Of a stretch of 64,000 nt of DNA, positions 10,094-21,710 are shown piece by piece. How positions within the stretch are numbered: position 1 is the first letter of the stretch; each line of letters begins with the position of its first letter. The notes beneath the pieces were generated by a model. That model was not told the DNA's origin. It did no database searches and saw only the letters and a list, made by a program, of their open reading frames with translations. The stretch is taken from contig NC_085924.1 of assembly GCF_035222485.1 (NCBI RefSeq), forward strand, positions 248,001-312,000, read 5' to 3'. The translations under genes and the position numbers were made by a program. This stretch comes from Podospora pseudoanserina (Eukaryota; Ascomycota; Sordariomycetes; Sordariales; Podosporaceae).

Positions 10094-11688
10094 TCACAAT
10101 CCCTTGTTGTCGCTCTTCAAGCTCGGTGTTTCCGCTGACGACGCCCGCTCCTCCACGAACTCCACTTTGGAGGTGCCAAACTCGCGCACAACCAACCAAG
10201 CCGGGAAGATGGCGATGGCCCACAGTCCAAAGTTAATGTAAACACCCCCAACCTCAGCAAAGACCACGAGCGAAGTGAGGCCGTAGCTGACAGCCTGCCA
10301 CGCCGACTCAGTTCCCCGCAGAAGCGCGGCATAGCGGACCACCTCCGACTCATCTTTGGCCAAGTTGTGGATGATGAAGTACAGAAACATGTAGTTCAGC
10401 TGGAAGCCAACGGTCAAAAACACGAAAACACCGAAGCCCTCACCGAAGTTCCCGTCAACCCAGTCGAACGTTGGTCTGGTGACGCGATAGCGGGTGACAA
10501 GAACCGTCGCCCACGTCCACCAAGCGCCCTGCAGAACCACAATAACCCAGAAGCTGGTGCGAGCACGAGTCTTGAGAGCAATTCTTGTGCGATCAATCCA
10601 GGCCTATCATGATACGGCTGCTGTTAGCCTGATTGAACAAATTGAAGGTGGAACGAAGATGGGGCTTACACCGAGTATCCACCCCGAAACAACAGCAATG
10701 ATGCCAGACAAGAACGATCCCAAAGCACGAGATCGGACAGAGAACCACACTGTTTCCTGTTAGTTCTTTTTCCTCGCTGTCGACTGTCAAGACCAAACTT
10801 ACTAGCAAGATAGGTGAAGTAGACTGCCTCTGCAAAGACAGCCTGCCCGATGAACAACACCATCAAGAGAAACTTCTTGCCCAAGAACAGCCTCGCCGTC
10901 TCCTTGAGCTCGAAGAGAGGACCGCGCGTGATGGCCAGCTCCACCTTCTTGCCATCTGTTCTCTCGACCTTGTCCGGTGCATTGAGCAAAAATCCGAAGA
11001 GGGGACCAGTGCACTGCATTGCAATGAACACCAGGAAGACTGTGTATGACACTTTGCCAGCCTCGCTGTTCTTGGCATTGAGACCAAGGTTGATCGCACC
11101 GCCCAGAATCTGACCAGCCAGTCGATATGTCAGCCAGTAGCCGATAGCTTTGCCTCTATTCCAAGGCTCTGGATAAGCAATGGCAATAGCAGCCTCGGCC
11201 ATCCAAAACACACCGGCCGAGATACCGCAGAGCGCAGCACCCAACAAGACGAGCCATTCGGTCCCGAAGCGGTTATTGGTATAAAGGCCCGCTGCATATG
11301 GCGCGTAACCGATCCTGCTCAGAGTCAGTCGTCAGAGTCCAACCGATAAAATCTCCGCCTTGCTATTCCCCAGGGCAACGCACGTTCCGAAAATAAGAGC
11401 ACCCTTGATCCCGACGTAGTGCACCAAAGTACTGGAGAAGTAGCACGATACCACCATGAGACAGAAAGTCAGAGCATTGGCTGCATTGATGAGCTGTGGT
11501 GAGGCAGCGCCGCCGGCCCCAAGCGAGTTCATGGCGCCCCAAATTCCCGGTGCCGCCAGATTGCACAAACCCAAAACGGTCATGTTCCAAAAGGTGGAAC
11601 GGTACCATTTGACCGGATGCAATTCAGATTTGGGAGGCTCGACTTCACCCTCATTGTGACGCGAGACGGTGTTGTCGTGGAAGGCCAT
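10094..11688 (-). CDS. UNC93-like major facilitator superfamily membrane protein
   Basis: Model complement(join(10094..10603,10670..10749,10803..11314,11384..11688)), 468 aa, all junctions in phase. The chain is a polytopic membrane protein of roughly 11-12 helices. It carries the hallmarks of the fungal UNC93/DUF895-like MFS group: STFWNMTVLGLCNLAAPG early, IGYAPYAAGLY at the second exon, LLGAALCGISAGVFW and AIAYPEPWNRGKAIGYW. Exon 1 ends at GGAAC before GTGCGT, which restores the family sequence GTIGYAPYAAG; reading through instead runs into a stop. Substrate unknown; such proteins are often annotated as putative ion-channel regulators or transporters. It faces away from the tRNA. Confidence 0.82.
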
Positions 11689-12498
11689 TGTGCCTTGACT
11701 GTCTGGAAACAGACTTGCTGGAAGGCTCGGGGAGCAAAAACAGGAAATAGTAAGAGGTGATAACAAAAGATTCTTTCTGACATGGAAGTCTGGATGACAC
11801 CTGGGCAGTTTTATCTTTGCGCAACAGTTGCACGCACCTCGGCACTCACATATCCAGTTCTTCAGGAAAGCAATTAGCGGGTGCTGTTCAGTCTCACTGA
11901 GGTAATCAGACCTCAGCGGTGAAAGGTAGGAGCTATAGCACCAGGAAGGAAGCCTTGGATCTTGAGCTGGGCCGGTCTCGGCTTGTCTTGCGAACAATGA
12001 TCAATAAGCACGCAATGCTCCCGAGACGGCAAGGCAACCTCAACCCCCACACCCGGAAGCCTGGTAACTTGGCGATAGCGCCACCCGCGCCGTTGTGTCG
12101 TCTTGAACCCTTGTTCACAACCGGTCGTTATATCCGGTGAGCATGAGGACTCGGGCCCGGATTTACCTTCCACTTCTGGTTTTGACGTGTACCAGGCTTG
12201 CGGTAGGATTGGGCATGGTAAAGCCTGTGATGGTGACACAAGCAAGGTGATCCGGGCTAAAATGACGATATAATACCAGATCCGCGGAACCGAATACGTT
12301 GAACATTGACGACCGAACACACCACGGCTACCTGGTTAGGTACTTGGGTAGGTACCGAATTCTCCTGGGTGCGTACTATCGTCGGGAGCTCACAGAACAA
12401 TCCACCCCATCCGAAAGAGGCCTTCTTTGACAGTAAATAATTGAACATTCATAGGTTTCAAATTTCTCGACAATCATGCAATTCATACTACGAGTAAT
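11689..12498. other. Intergenic
   Basis: Promoter of the UNC93-like gene and 3' flank of the FAD monooxygenase. Open frames of 60-135 codons on the minus strand (11913-12320) have Arg/Pro/Ser-rich noise-like translations and no splice-consistent partner. Nothing else seen. Confidence 0.5.
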
Positions 12499-14501
12499 CT
12501 AGGGTAGATCCCACCAACTCTCATGCAGGTCCTTCAGATTCACCTCCCCCGGTAATCGCAAGTATGAGGTCATGTCCGAGTTCTCATCTGCCTCCTTGCT
12601 TGTCCAGCCATTCCCGAAATACCATGCAAACCGATTGCCCTCAGGCCCGAGATACGTGTACTCCCAGTCCTCCCATCTGGGCTCTCTTCTCACAGCCGTG
12701 ACATGGCCTGCGCTTCCTGGCCAGATGCCGTGGATTCTACCGCCTGGACGCCCGCCATTGTACCAACTGCTACAATTATCACTAAGAACAGTCGAGGTAA
12801 AAAAGGCATCAGAGTACTCGACGAACTCATCAGCTGCTCTCCTGGATGGCTGGATGCTCTTGATCCCCTCTCTTGCTACCTTCCTCAGGATCTTGGCGAA
12901 ACACACCAGTTGGACCTCGACGGAATGCGGGACAGTACCCGACGGACCTGTTCCGTGGGGACCATGGACGAACAGCAAGTTGGGGAAGCCCGGGGTGGCG
13001 AGACCAAGATAGGTGTACGGGAAGCCATAGCCAGTCTTTGACTCTGGATCCCAGAGCTCCCTCAACTCTGTCCCATCCTGTCCCTTGATGGGGAATGGTG
13101 TCACCATGTCCACGTTCGCACCCGTCGCGCAAAAGACAGCATCGACCTTCCTTTCTCTGCCATCCACTGTGACGATTCCATCTTCTGTGAACCTCGCGAT
13201 CCGCGAAGTGATGTACTCGACATTATCTTCCGAGATGGCCTCCAGGTATCCCGGCCCTGGTGTCAGGCGTCTGCAGTTTGGTGAAAAGTCTGGAACGATG
13301 TGCTCCAACAACTCTGGCTTCTTCTTCAACCTCTGCTTCATGATCTCGATGAACCTTTCCCGAAGATCAATGTTCGTCTCTGACCCCCTGAAGAAGGCGG
13401 AGAACCTCCTCCAGTACTTGTCTTCCAGTTCTTTTCTGAACTTGAGGTACGCCGTCGGATCCCTCGCAAACAACTTCTTCTGCTCCTCAGAATAAGGCTG
13501 AGGACCAGCAGTCCGTTCATCACCCGCCCAGCTGCCTGCAATCCAAGTCTTGTTTCTCGCATAATGATCCAACTGCTTCACCCTCTTTTGCAGATTGGCC
13601 ACCAGCTGAATCCCAGAGGCACCATTCCCAATCACCGCCACAGTCTTGCCGTCAACATCAAACTCCCCATCCCAATGTGATGCGTGTCTCAGGTGGCCCT
13701 TGTACGACTCGATCCCTTCGTAGTCTGGCAGCTTCCAGGCGTTGAACCGCCCAATGGCGTTCAAGACAAAGTCGAACTCTTCGACCTTTGGTCCTTCCTC
13801 CTCTTTGTGTTGGGTGCTGACTTTCCAGACTGACTTGCCCGCATCCCACTCGAGTGACTGGACTCTGGTGCCGAATCGTGCGAGCCGGTAGACATCGTGC
13901 TTCTTGGCGACGGATTGCCAGTAGTCTCTGATCTCGCCGCCGGGGGCGAACTGGTCGGACCAGTCGGTTTTGGGCTCGAAGGTCGATTGGTAGACGTGGG
14001 AGGGGATGTCGCAACGGACGCCGGGGTAGGTGTTTTCGAGCCAGGTGCCGCCCTGTTGGTCAGGTCACGGGTTAGCACTTATCTGGGAGGAAGGCATTTA
14101 CAAGAACACCTCATCTTGGGACTTACAAAGTCGTCGTTCTTCTCAAAGATGGTCAGTTGGATGTTGGGGACTTTGGCAGGAAGCAAGATGCCAGCTGTGA
14201 TTCCCGCTAGACCACCGCCGATGACAGCTACTTTGAGGGCACGGGGCTGGTCAATGAAGCGGTCGACGAGGGAGATTCGGGACTTTGGGTATGTAGAGAT
14301 CCGCTGGGGAATCGTTATGGTGGAAGGGGGCAGCCCTGGTGAGGTTGCTGGGGTATAGTGGTCTGAATGGGAGTCTGAGTTGGTGTCGCGATCTGACGAA
14401 GACAGCTCGGGAACCTCCAGGGCGGAGATTGACAAGTTGGACAGTTTCTCCGTAGCGTTGATGGCCGCTACGGAGTCTGGGAGGGTTGTTATGGTGGCCA
14501 T
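12499..14501 (-). CDS. Baeyer-Villiger-type FAD monooxygenase
   Basis: Model complement(join(12499..14052,14127..14501)), 642 aa. There are two Rossmann motifs, VIGGGLAG (residues about 93-100, FAD) and VIGNGASG (about 265-271, NADPH). Between them lies the Baeyer-Villiger fingerprint YKGHLRHASHWD (pattern [FY]xGxxxHxxxW[PD], about 242-253). GGTW at the start of exon 2 matches the conserved GGTW that follows the FAD strand. Such enzymes insert oxygen next to a ketone or oxidise heteroatoms. The first 90 residues are Ser/Thr-rich and probably disordered; no signal peptide. The intron has GTAAGT and CAACAG borders. It lies between two transporters and could act with them on an imported or exported metabolite, but that is inference. 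Confidence 0.9.
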
Positions 14502-15899
14502 GATGTTTGGGTGTCTAATTCAACGAAGTCAACAAAATCGAAATTGCACCACAAAGAAGCACCCGATGCGCTACAGGCTCTCTAATACCTGCTACCAAAC
14601 CCTCGCGGACAGGTGCACACCCTCCATCACATCTCCAAGGCCCTCTATGCCACCATCATGCAGTCACAAATGTCGTGATCTGATTCCCCGGCCCCCGCCT
14701 TCGCTCTCTTCACGCCAGCTTCCCGATAACCCTCTCCCGGAAGCCGACCGGCAACATGAACAATAACACCATCCGCGGGGTCAATGCCATCATGCCTCTG
14801 TACCAGCCTCCTGCCCTGTTCGTTGTCCCCCACGCTACTCGTTGATCCACAGCATCAAAGATCCCGCCTCCTTATTCCCGGACTCCATCACCAGGTACCA
14901 ATTGGAAGGATGACAATAATTCTTGGGAGTGCAGTGACACCAACGACAACTTCAATTGCGCCATGTTGTGTCACTTTAGCATGCTTTTAGAGGTTCCACT
15001 CCGGTGTTTACTATGCAAAAAGGGGGTCGGCTGGTAGATCGAATTGATAACGGGGTACGGGGTTTGGTGCCGATTAGCGTTGGATCAGGATGGTGTGATT
15101 GACGCGCGGTTGAGCTTAGAGGACTAGCATAGGCGGGTCTTGGCTTTATGGGGAGTTCATCGGAGGCAGCGAGGATGAAAGTTTTGTTGTGCATTCACAA
15201 TCTGCTGTGTCAGTGAGCTTTTCAGTAGTATGAAGTCCAGTTCCAGTCTCGATGTAAATATGGGGCAAAGAATAAAAAGTGTTGGGGGCCATTCAGGGGT
15301 AATCACCATGGGTAAAACCCTAACCCTTCCCAGCAATGGGATACTCGAGCACCACTGCTTTGGCATCCTTCCACGTTGAGGTACTTGGCTGTGGTAAAAT
15401 CCCATTGTGATGGGAATTTCCAAGCTTCATTCATCACATATTGCCGGAACAATCTGTGCAAACAGTCGCTAACCTCTCCACAAGCCAAACATCCCGCCTT
15501 TCGGTGGTAGAGGGACCAATCTCCAAACCACCCCATCCCGAGCAACAGTTTTGTTCAATGGTTTAATGGTCGTGAATCTCGAGCAGATTCGTGATCCTGC
15601 AAAAGGCTGTCGCCACAGAGCCGTAGTCCCTGCACCATCCAATAGTGACAGTCGACTTGGGCTTGCAGCTGGTAAACCCCAGTTTCCTGGGACCCTTTAC
15701 GTTACCGAACATTATGCTACATGATCAGAGAAAAGTGATCGCCGACTTAAAGGTGATGTCGTCCGCATAACCACGCATCTCTTCACCTGTCAAAGCTGTA
15801 AGAAGCCGTTTCCTGTCAAGTCCAGACCGTTATTGCCAACGGTGACCCATTCCATTGGGGCTTGACGTCGATCCTTTCTATCCAGCCCCAGCAGTCAAC
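14502..15899. other. Intergenic, divergent promoters
   Basis: A 1.4-kb gap between the divergently transcribed FAD monooxygenase and the Dal5-like transporter, large enough to hold both promoters. A minus-strand frame at 15303-15545 (80 codons) contains a CLACGEVSDC stretch but has no ATG in a sensible place and no supporting structure. No gene supported. Confidence 0.5.
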
Positions 15900-17453
15900 A
15901 TGACAACCAAAACCTCATCACCAGAGAAGCGAAAATGGTACCAGATACAATGGTTCCAGCCGCAAGACACGCCTCGCGAGAGGAAACTTATCAACAAGCT
16001 CGATCTCCTGATTGTGCCCTACGCCTTTTTGGCATATTGGGTCAAGTACATGGACCAATCCAACCTCAGTATGCCTTCTATCACTGCCTCAAGCCCGAGT
16101 TATACTCACTCCTACTAACACGACACAGACAACGCCTACGTCGCCGGCCTGAAAGAAGACCTCGGCTTCCAAGGCAACGAGCTGGTCCAGCTCCAGACAA
16201 TGTACATCATCGGCGCCGTCCTCGGTCAAATCCCATTCATGTTCCTCTTCACCTACGTCCCCATGCACTGGGTCATTCCATTCCTCGACGTCGCCTGGGG
16301 CATCTTCACTCTGCTGCAGTACAGAGTGACGGGCTTTGCCGAGCTGGCCGCCTACCGGTTCCTCGTCGGGTGGTTCGAGGCGGCCTTCTTCCCGGCCATG
16401 CACTACATCTTTGGGGCTTGGTACCGGAGTGATGAGATCGCTCGGAGAGGTGGTGTTTTCTACCTTGGGCTGACGCTGGGAACGCTCACCGCGGGGCTGA
16501 TCCAGGCTGGCGCGAGCCAACGTCTTGAGGGAGTCAAGGGGTTGGCGGGGTGGAGGTGGATGTACATCATTTGTGCGCTCATCACCATTCCGATTGGCAT
16601 CATTGGGTATTTTGTTCTCCCCGGGACACCAGACAGGCCGAACGGATTACTGTTGTCAGAGGAAGATGTCGCTGTTGCCAAGGAGCGTCTGCAGAGAGAT
16701 GGCCACGTCACCGAGGGAAAGTTCTCGTGGAAGGGACTGGCCAAGATTGCAAAGACGTGGCACTTTTGGGGGTTGATCTTGTTTGACGTACTCTTCTGGA
16801 ATGGAAGCATAAACACTTCGACCGGTGGCTATCTTCTCTGGATCAAGAGTCTGGGGAGGTTCTCCAAGGCGAGGGTGAACGAGCTTGGCACCATCTCGCC
16901 GGCGCTGGGTATGTTTTACACGGTGGCGATCTGCTTCGCTTCGGATTTGGTGTTGGGACCGGCGTGGGCTATCACGGTGGCTCATGTCTGGAATATCATT
17001 GGTTTGATCATTCAGGTTATCTGGGAGGTGCCGGAGGGTGCGTTGTGGTTTTCCTTCATGACGACTTACAGCGCTGTGGCTATGAGTTCGGTATTGTACG
17101 GATGGGTCAACAGTCAGCTCAAGGCAGCCCCAGCGGAAAGAGCATTCACGTTGGTTCTTATCAACACTGTTGCTCAGAGCACTACGGCCTGGACGCCTCT
17201 TTTGGTCTTCAAGACGGTTGAGGGGCCGAGATTTACCAAGGGTTACTCTTTCGTTTTGGCCAACGCCGTTTGTTTGATTGGCATGGCGCATGTGTTGAGG
17301 ATATATCTTGCTAAAAAGGAGTAAGTTTTCGAGAGATAACCTCATGAACCGAGGCTAACACTCTGCCACAGCGCCAAGAGAGCAGACGCCGAATCTGGGT
17401 CAACGACGGGGACATCACTGGCCGAGGGCAACAAGGCGGCTGAGAAGATTTGA
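15900..17453 (+). CDS. MFS transporter, Dal5/allantoate-permease (anion:cation symporter) family
   Basis: Model join(15900..16068,16129..17320,17372..17453), 480 aa. The start ATG gives MTTKTSSPEK; the frame is open further upstream but without an ATG. Family signs: KLDLLIVPYAFLAYWVKYMDQSN in helix 1, NAYVAGLKEDLGF after it, then RFLVGWFEAAFFPAMHY and FGAWYRSDEIARR between helices 4 and 5, and about twelve membrane segments overall. Fungal relatives import allantoate, nicotinate, pantothenate, biotin precursors or small organic anions. The third exon adds a short hydrophilic tail. Converges within 35 bp on the DUF8021-like gene. Confidence 0.9.
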
Positions 17454-17486
17454 GACGCAGTATTCGATTTGTTATGTATCTCCAAC

Positions 17487-18284
17487 TCATCTTCCACAGT
17501 TCCTGGTCGAGCAAACAGTATTCTCGTGAATATACCGAATCTCACCCGACTCCACCCTGATCAAGTTGTTCGTCTGCGTGCCCGGATGTCTCGGGATAGC
17601 AGCGTCGAGAAAAGGGAACAGATGGAAGATATCCACCGCGCCCAATTCCTCGTCAATTGTGTACCGTTGATTGCTGACGTTGAACGGGGGCGGGAAGTTG
17701 AGGAGGCAGTTGCTGGTGATGTAGAAACCTCCCTCAAGACGGGCGCAGTTCTTGGCAAAAACAGGCTTGACGGTATGGTTGCCCCATGCATCGATGTACG
17801 CGTCTCCCGCTGCTTTGAGAGCCTCCCGAGATTCACGCTTTTCCACTGGGACAGGGGCCCAGCTTTCCTGTCGATTGTAGATCAGGGACCCAGTCGCGTT
17901 GAACAGCCAGTCGCCTGTGTCACACACGATTGAGTCGATGTGTGTAACCTTGCTGTCGGTGAAAGCAAGCCTTGTGCCAATGACGTAGGGATGTTCTGTG
18001 GTGGCGACGATTTCGGTGTATGAGGCGCATTGGGTGGTGTCGTAGATGCTGAGGTTGAAGTCGATCTTGATGCCTTGCGACAGGACCCCTGTGGTGATGT
18101 TCACAAGAGCGTCGTTCTCGTAGTAGTCGACATCGCTCGATAGTGTCGAGAAGGTCGGCTCTCCAGCAGTGAGTGCATCCAGGTATTCTGCCGTTGCAGC
18201 CTTCAGGAAGTCTCGGGTGCAGGGAGTTTGGCCCAGAACTGGCAAAGCCAGGGCGATGCTGGTAAAGAGGAGAGAAGGCAACAT
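17487..18284 (-). CDS. Secreted DUF8021-like protein
   Basis: Single exon, 265 aa from the chosen Met. That start places a clean signal peptide first (MLPSLLFTSIALALPVLG, cleavage near GQ-TP); an upstream in-frame ATG at 18416 would bury it behind 44 residues, so it is less likely. The mature part has several N-glycosylation sequons (NIT, NLS, NAT, NHT, NVS), six or more Cys, and paired segments with DWLFNATG and YNRQESWAPV. These resemble the secreted fungal DUF8021 family, which is often found near metabolite genes and has no settled activity. Assigned from general resemblance only. Confidence 0.65.
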   Translation of the reverse strand: MLPSLLFTSIALALPVLGQTPCTRDFLKAATAEYLDALTAGEPTFSTLSSDVDYYENDALVNITTGVLSQGIKIDFNLSIYDTTQCASYTEIVATTEHPYVIGTRLAFTDSKVTHIDSIVCDTGDWLFNATGSLIYNRQESWAPVPVEKRESREALKAAGDAYIDAWGNHTVKPVFAKNCARLEGGFYITSNCLLNFPPPFNVSNQRYTIDEELGAVDIFHLFPFLDAAIPRHPGTQTNNLIRVESGEIRYIHENTVCSTRNCGR

Positions 18285-19696
18285 GATGGCGGTCGAGACG
18301 CTAGAAGCGGTTACTGTCTCTTGGTGAAGCTCAACATGTTGAAGAATCACTTCCCCATACTTGAATTTGTACATGGCAGGAGGTTGTTCTTTGGGACCAA
18401 ATGAGGGGGTGGTCATGACGAGTGCCGTCCCGTTGAGATTTAGCCGTCATGTATATGAGAATTCGGCGTTAGAAAAGCAGCATCCTTACCAGGAGGGGCA
18501 CAACGGCAAATGGGATTGCTCAATCATTGTTGTTTAAAGCCGCCATAAACCCTCTGATCATCCGGTGAGGGGAGGGAGTCGTGCATAGTCCCTGAACTGC
18601 CGAGTTCACAATACAGAGCTTCTAGGGTCATGTCAGTATGCGCGAGTGTTGACAAGCTTTCAGGGGCTCAGGGGTTTTTTGACAACTGGAGGACACGGAC
18701 CATACTATCGTCTTGGGGGGATGACGTCGGTTGACTTGGTAACAAATTGCGAAAGTTTCCCCGTCGTCAGCAAACGGGCAAACCAGGGGCGCGGAAGCCG
18801 GGCGACCCGGCCCCGATCGCTGACAGGGCTGAAGAAGGGCAGGCTGGAGCAGCAAACCTGGATCGTCGCAAATCGAATCCTTCGTCCAAAGCCCGGCATC
18901 TTGGCACCTCAATTTCGCCAATCTCCACCACTTATCTTATCGGCCCCCATTTGCTGCAACAACGAGGCCCAGTACCACCACCAAGAATGGCCCGCAGGTC
19001 TACCAAACATTGCGTTCCTCGAGCCGCATGACCAACTTGGGCATCTACAATGCTAATAATCCGAGGTCGAAAACTCGAGTCCGAATCGCCGCCACCACCG
19101 TCCCCTCCGGGCACTGGGGGTCTCTTCGTCGGCCACCCATGAATGTGGGAAGGATTTTGGCCTAGTGTTTCAAAAGTCGCCGTCGGTGCCAATCGCTGCA
19201 TGTGGTGAGCGCTTTCCTCTCTCAGCAACGCGTCTTGCTGTGCCGCAGCTAGTGGCACTGTTTTGGGCATGTTAACCGTTGAGTTTGGACGCCGAGTATG
19301 CCCAGAGACTCCAGATCGGCCCTAGCGCACACTGTGCAACGGTTTAGACCACCAAAGATGTGCAAGACAAGCAGGGAAGCAGGGGGCGGAGTTTGGGGCT
19401 TGTCTTGAACTCAACATTGACGGCCAAGAACTCCAGATTTGTCGGCGAGCCACTCACGGTGCGACAGAAGGTGCTGCTTTTTTCTCCCTTGCCCTCACTC
19501 CCCATGGAGCTTCTTCCTCATCTCTCTCCTCTTCCACCTTGATGGTTGAAGAAACCTAATGTTGCCCAACTCACTCTCAACATACTGATAGCTTTTTGAG
19601 TGCCAATGAGCCTCCGCGGTTCAGAGTCATCTGATATTTGCAGTTCGGATCTGGGGAGGAATCCAAGTGACCTGGTGGTCACAAATCATTGACACG
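18285..19696. other. Intergenic, divergent promoters
   Basis: The promoter of the secreted protein and of the GH72-like gene must lie here. Overlapping open frames of 60-136 codons at 18628-19270 appear on both strands with GC-rich, Arg/Pro-rich translations, which is what chance gives in GC-rich DNA. No gene supported. Confidence 0.5.
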
Positions 19697-21474
19697 ATGT
19701 CGGGAATCCTTCGGTCAAAATATCGAACGGCACTTCCGCTCTTCCTTTCAGTCTTTCAAGGCCTGGCCGAGGCAGTGTCACCTGTCTCCATCAAAGGAAC
19801 AAAGTTGTACGATGAAAGCGGCGCTCAGTTTTTCCTCAAAGGTACTCCCTGTTGCCCATTCCATCTTGCTCTCGGACTAACATGATCCAGGCACGGTATA
19901 TGTTGCTGGGGATAATCGCAATGATCCTTTATTGAACACGACCCAGTGCCAGATAGATGCAGAACATCTAAAGAATGTTGGCGCCAATGCAGTCTACATT
20001 TACAGCATTGATGTCTCCAAGCTCGGTCAGCATCGAGGCTGCATGGAGGAGTTCGACAAACAGGGAATTTATGTCTGGCTTCAGCTGGGACAGCTTCCCA
20101 TGGTTCTGTCTAGGGTTTGTTTTTCTGACTCGTCAATGTTGGTAACAATTCACGTATCTAACACAGTTTCTTCAGAGCGATAACACTCCCAGATGGGACC
20201 TCGGCTTCTACAACACCTGGACCTCAATAATCGATTCGTTCTCCGAGCACGATAACCTCTTGGCTTTTGGAATCGGGCAGGAAACGATCAACGGCACGTC
20301 CGTCACAACATTGGTGGCCCCCTCTGTGAAGGCCGCCGCCCGTGATCTGAAGCTGTTCCGGGACAAACGAGGATACAGACCGATACCCATCAGCTACACT
20401 GCCGGAGACTTTGAACAATATCGTCTTCTGACAGCTCAGTATCTCACCTGTGGGCCCGCCGAGTCTAGCGTAGACCTTTACGGCATCAACATCTTCAACA
20501 ACTGCTCTGACGACAAGCTTGACCGTCTGCGGTCCGAGTTCTCCAACCATCACACCCCGGTCGTATTCGCCGAAGATGGCTGTTTTCCAGAGACCCGCGA
20601 GTTTTCCGAAGTCCAGACTTTCTTTGGGGAGTCCGAGTTCTCACGAATCTTCTCTGGCATGAACATCTACCAATGGGGACGCAATGAGTTCGGATTTGCT
20701 CTTGTTGTCTATGGTGACGAGGCCGACCGAAACCTCGGCCAACCCGATACATTCTTGCCAGCATACACATCTCTCCAGCAGGTTTGGAGCGAAACCGTTC
20801 CCCAGTCCACCTCCCGAGATGCCTATACCTTTTCATCGACACAACTACCTTGCCCGACAGCTAACCCCCAGGTGGGCTGGTTGGTGGATAGAGCTGCTGC
20901 ATTGCCGGTGATATCGGGATTAGACATCAACACCGTGACCGCCCGTACGAGACGAACCAGACCAACGACGTCCACCTCAGCAACGGCAGTGCCTACTGAA
21001 AGCGGGGACAACTCTAGGGACAACTCTAGGGACGAGGAGGTCCTCGCCAGTAGTGGCATGTCCGCAGGCGCGATTGCCGGGATGGCCATCGGTATTGTCG
21101 CCGCCGTTGTTGGTGGAGCAGGTGTTGCCTTTTGGTTTTTGCGAAGACGGAAATCTCGTCAAGGGGAGCCCGATGACCACGACGGCCCTTATGAGAAAGC
21201 TGCGGCTGACTCTGATCGTCTCTCAACTGCCAAGACTGAGCTGCCTGACCAAGAGAGAGCTGCAAATGAACTTGAGGGCAGGTTCCACCATCATCAACTA
21301 CCAGTAAAGACGGATTGGAAGTACCCTCTCGAGGCTGGTAGTAAACCTGTCAGTGAACTCCCTGATGGAGCAGGTCGGCCTGGAAATCATTTTGAGTTGG
21401 AGGGGAGCCCAGTGCATGGGCCGGGGTACAACCCAGGAGCAGAGTTGCCTGCGCCTGCACCTGTACCGAAGTAA
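19697..21474 (+). CDS. GH72-like beta-1,3-glucanosyltransferase with a transmembrane anchor
   Basis: Model join(19697..19841,19891..20114,20176..21474), 555 aa. An N-terminal hydrophobic signal (ALPLFLSVFQGLAEA) is followed by SPVSIKGTKLYDESGAQFFLKG, the usual opening of Gas/Gel proteins, which cut and re-ligate cell-wall beta-1,3-glucan. The likely acid/base Glu is in GIGQET (about residue 159; most relatives have GNE) and the nucleophile Glu in VVFAEDGC (about 256). No Cys-rich X8/CBM43 domain follows. Instead of a GPI signal there is a Ser/Thr/Arg linker, one transmembrane helix (about 420-445) followed by RRRKSR, and a 105-residue hydrophilic cytosolic tail. A second in-frame acceptor nine bases earlier (20167) is possible for exon 3. 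Confidence 0.82.
21007..21030 (+). repeat. In-frame 12-bp tandem duplication
   Basis: GACAACTCTAGG occurs twice head to tail, coding for DNSR-DNSR in the linker just before the transmembrane helix of the GH72-like protein. It is a recent small in-frame duplication in a disordered segment. Confidence 0.85.
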
Positions 21475-21710
21475 TGAAACTTGACAAGACGCGTCAATCT
21501 TTGTTTGTTTCAATTTTGCACACCAACATTTTCTTTCTTTTCCTTTCCGTAAATAATAGCCTACTTTACTTTGTATCCCCAACTTGTACAAATAAAACCC
21601 TTTGAAGAAAATAGCGCCCCGAGGAATGTGCACAACCCAAACAAACAAACATTGCCCCTTTTTAACCGCTAAACGACAGCTTGACAAGCGCGTCTCGAAC
21701 TAACAAAACA

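Noticed and set aside
15303-15545. Cys-containing 80-codon minus-strand frame
   Set aside because: No ATG start, no partner exon and no match to the paired small Cys-rich genes at 48.7-49.7 kb.
16656-17345. 229-codon minus-strand open frame
   Set aside because: Antisense shadow of the Dal5-like transporter; no family sequence and no start context.
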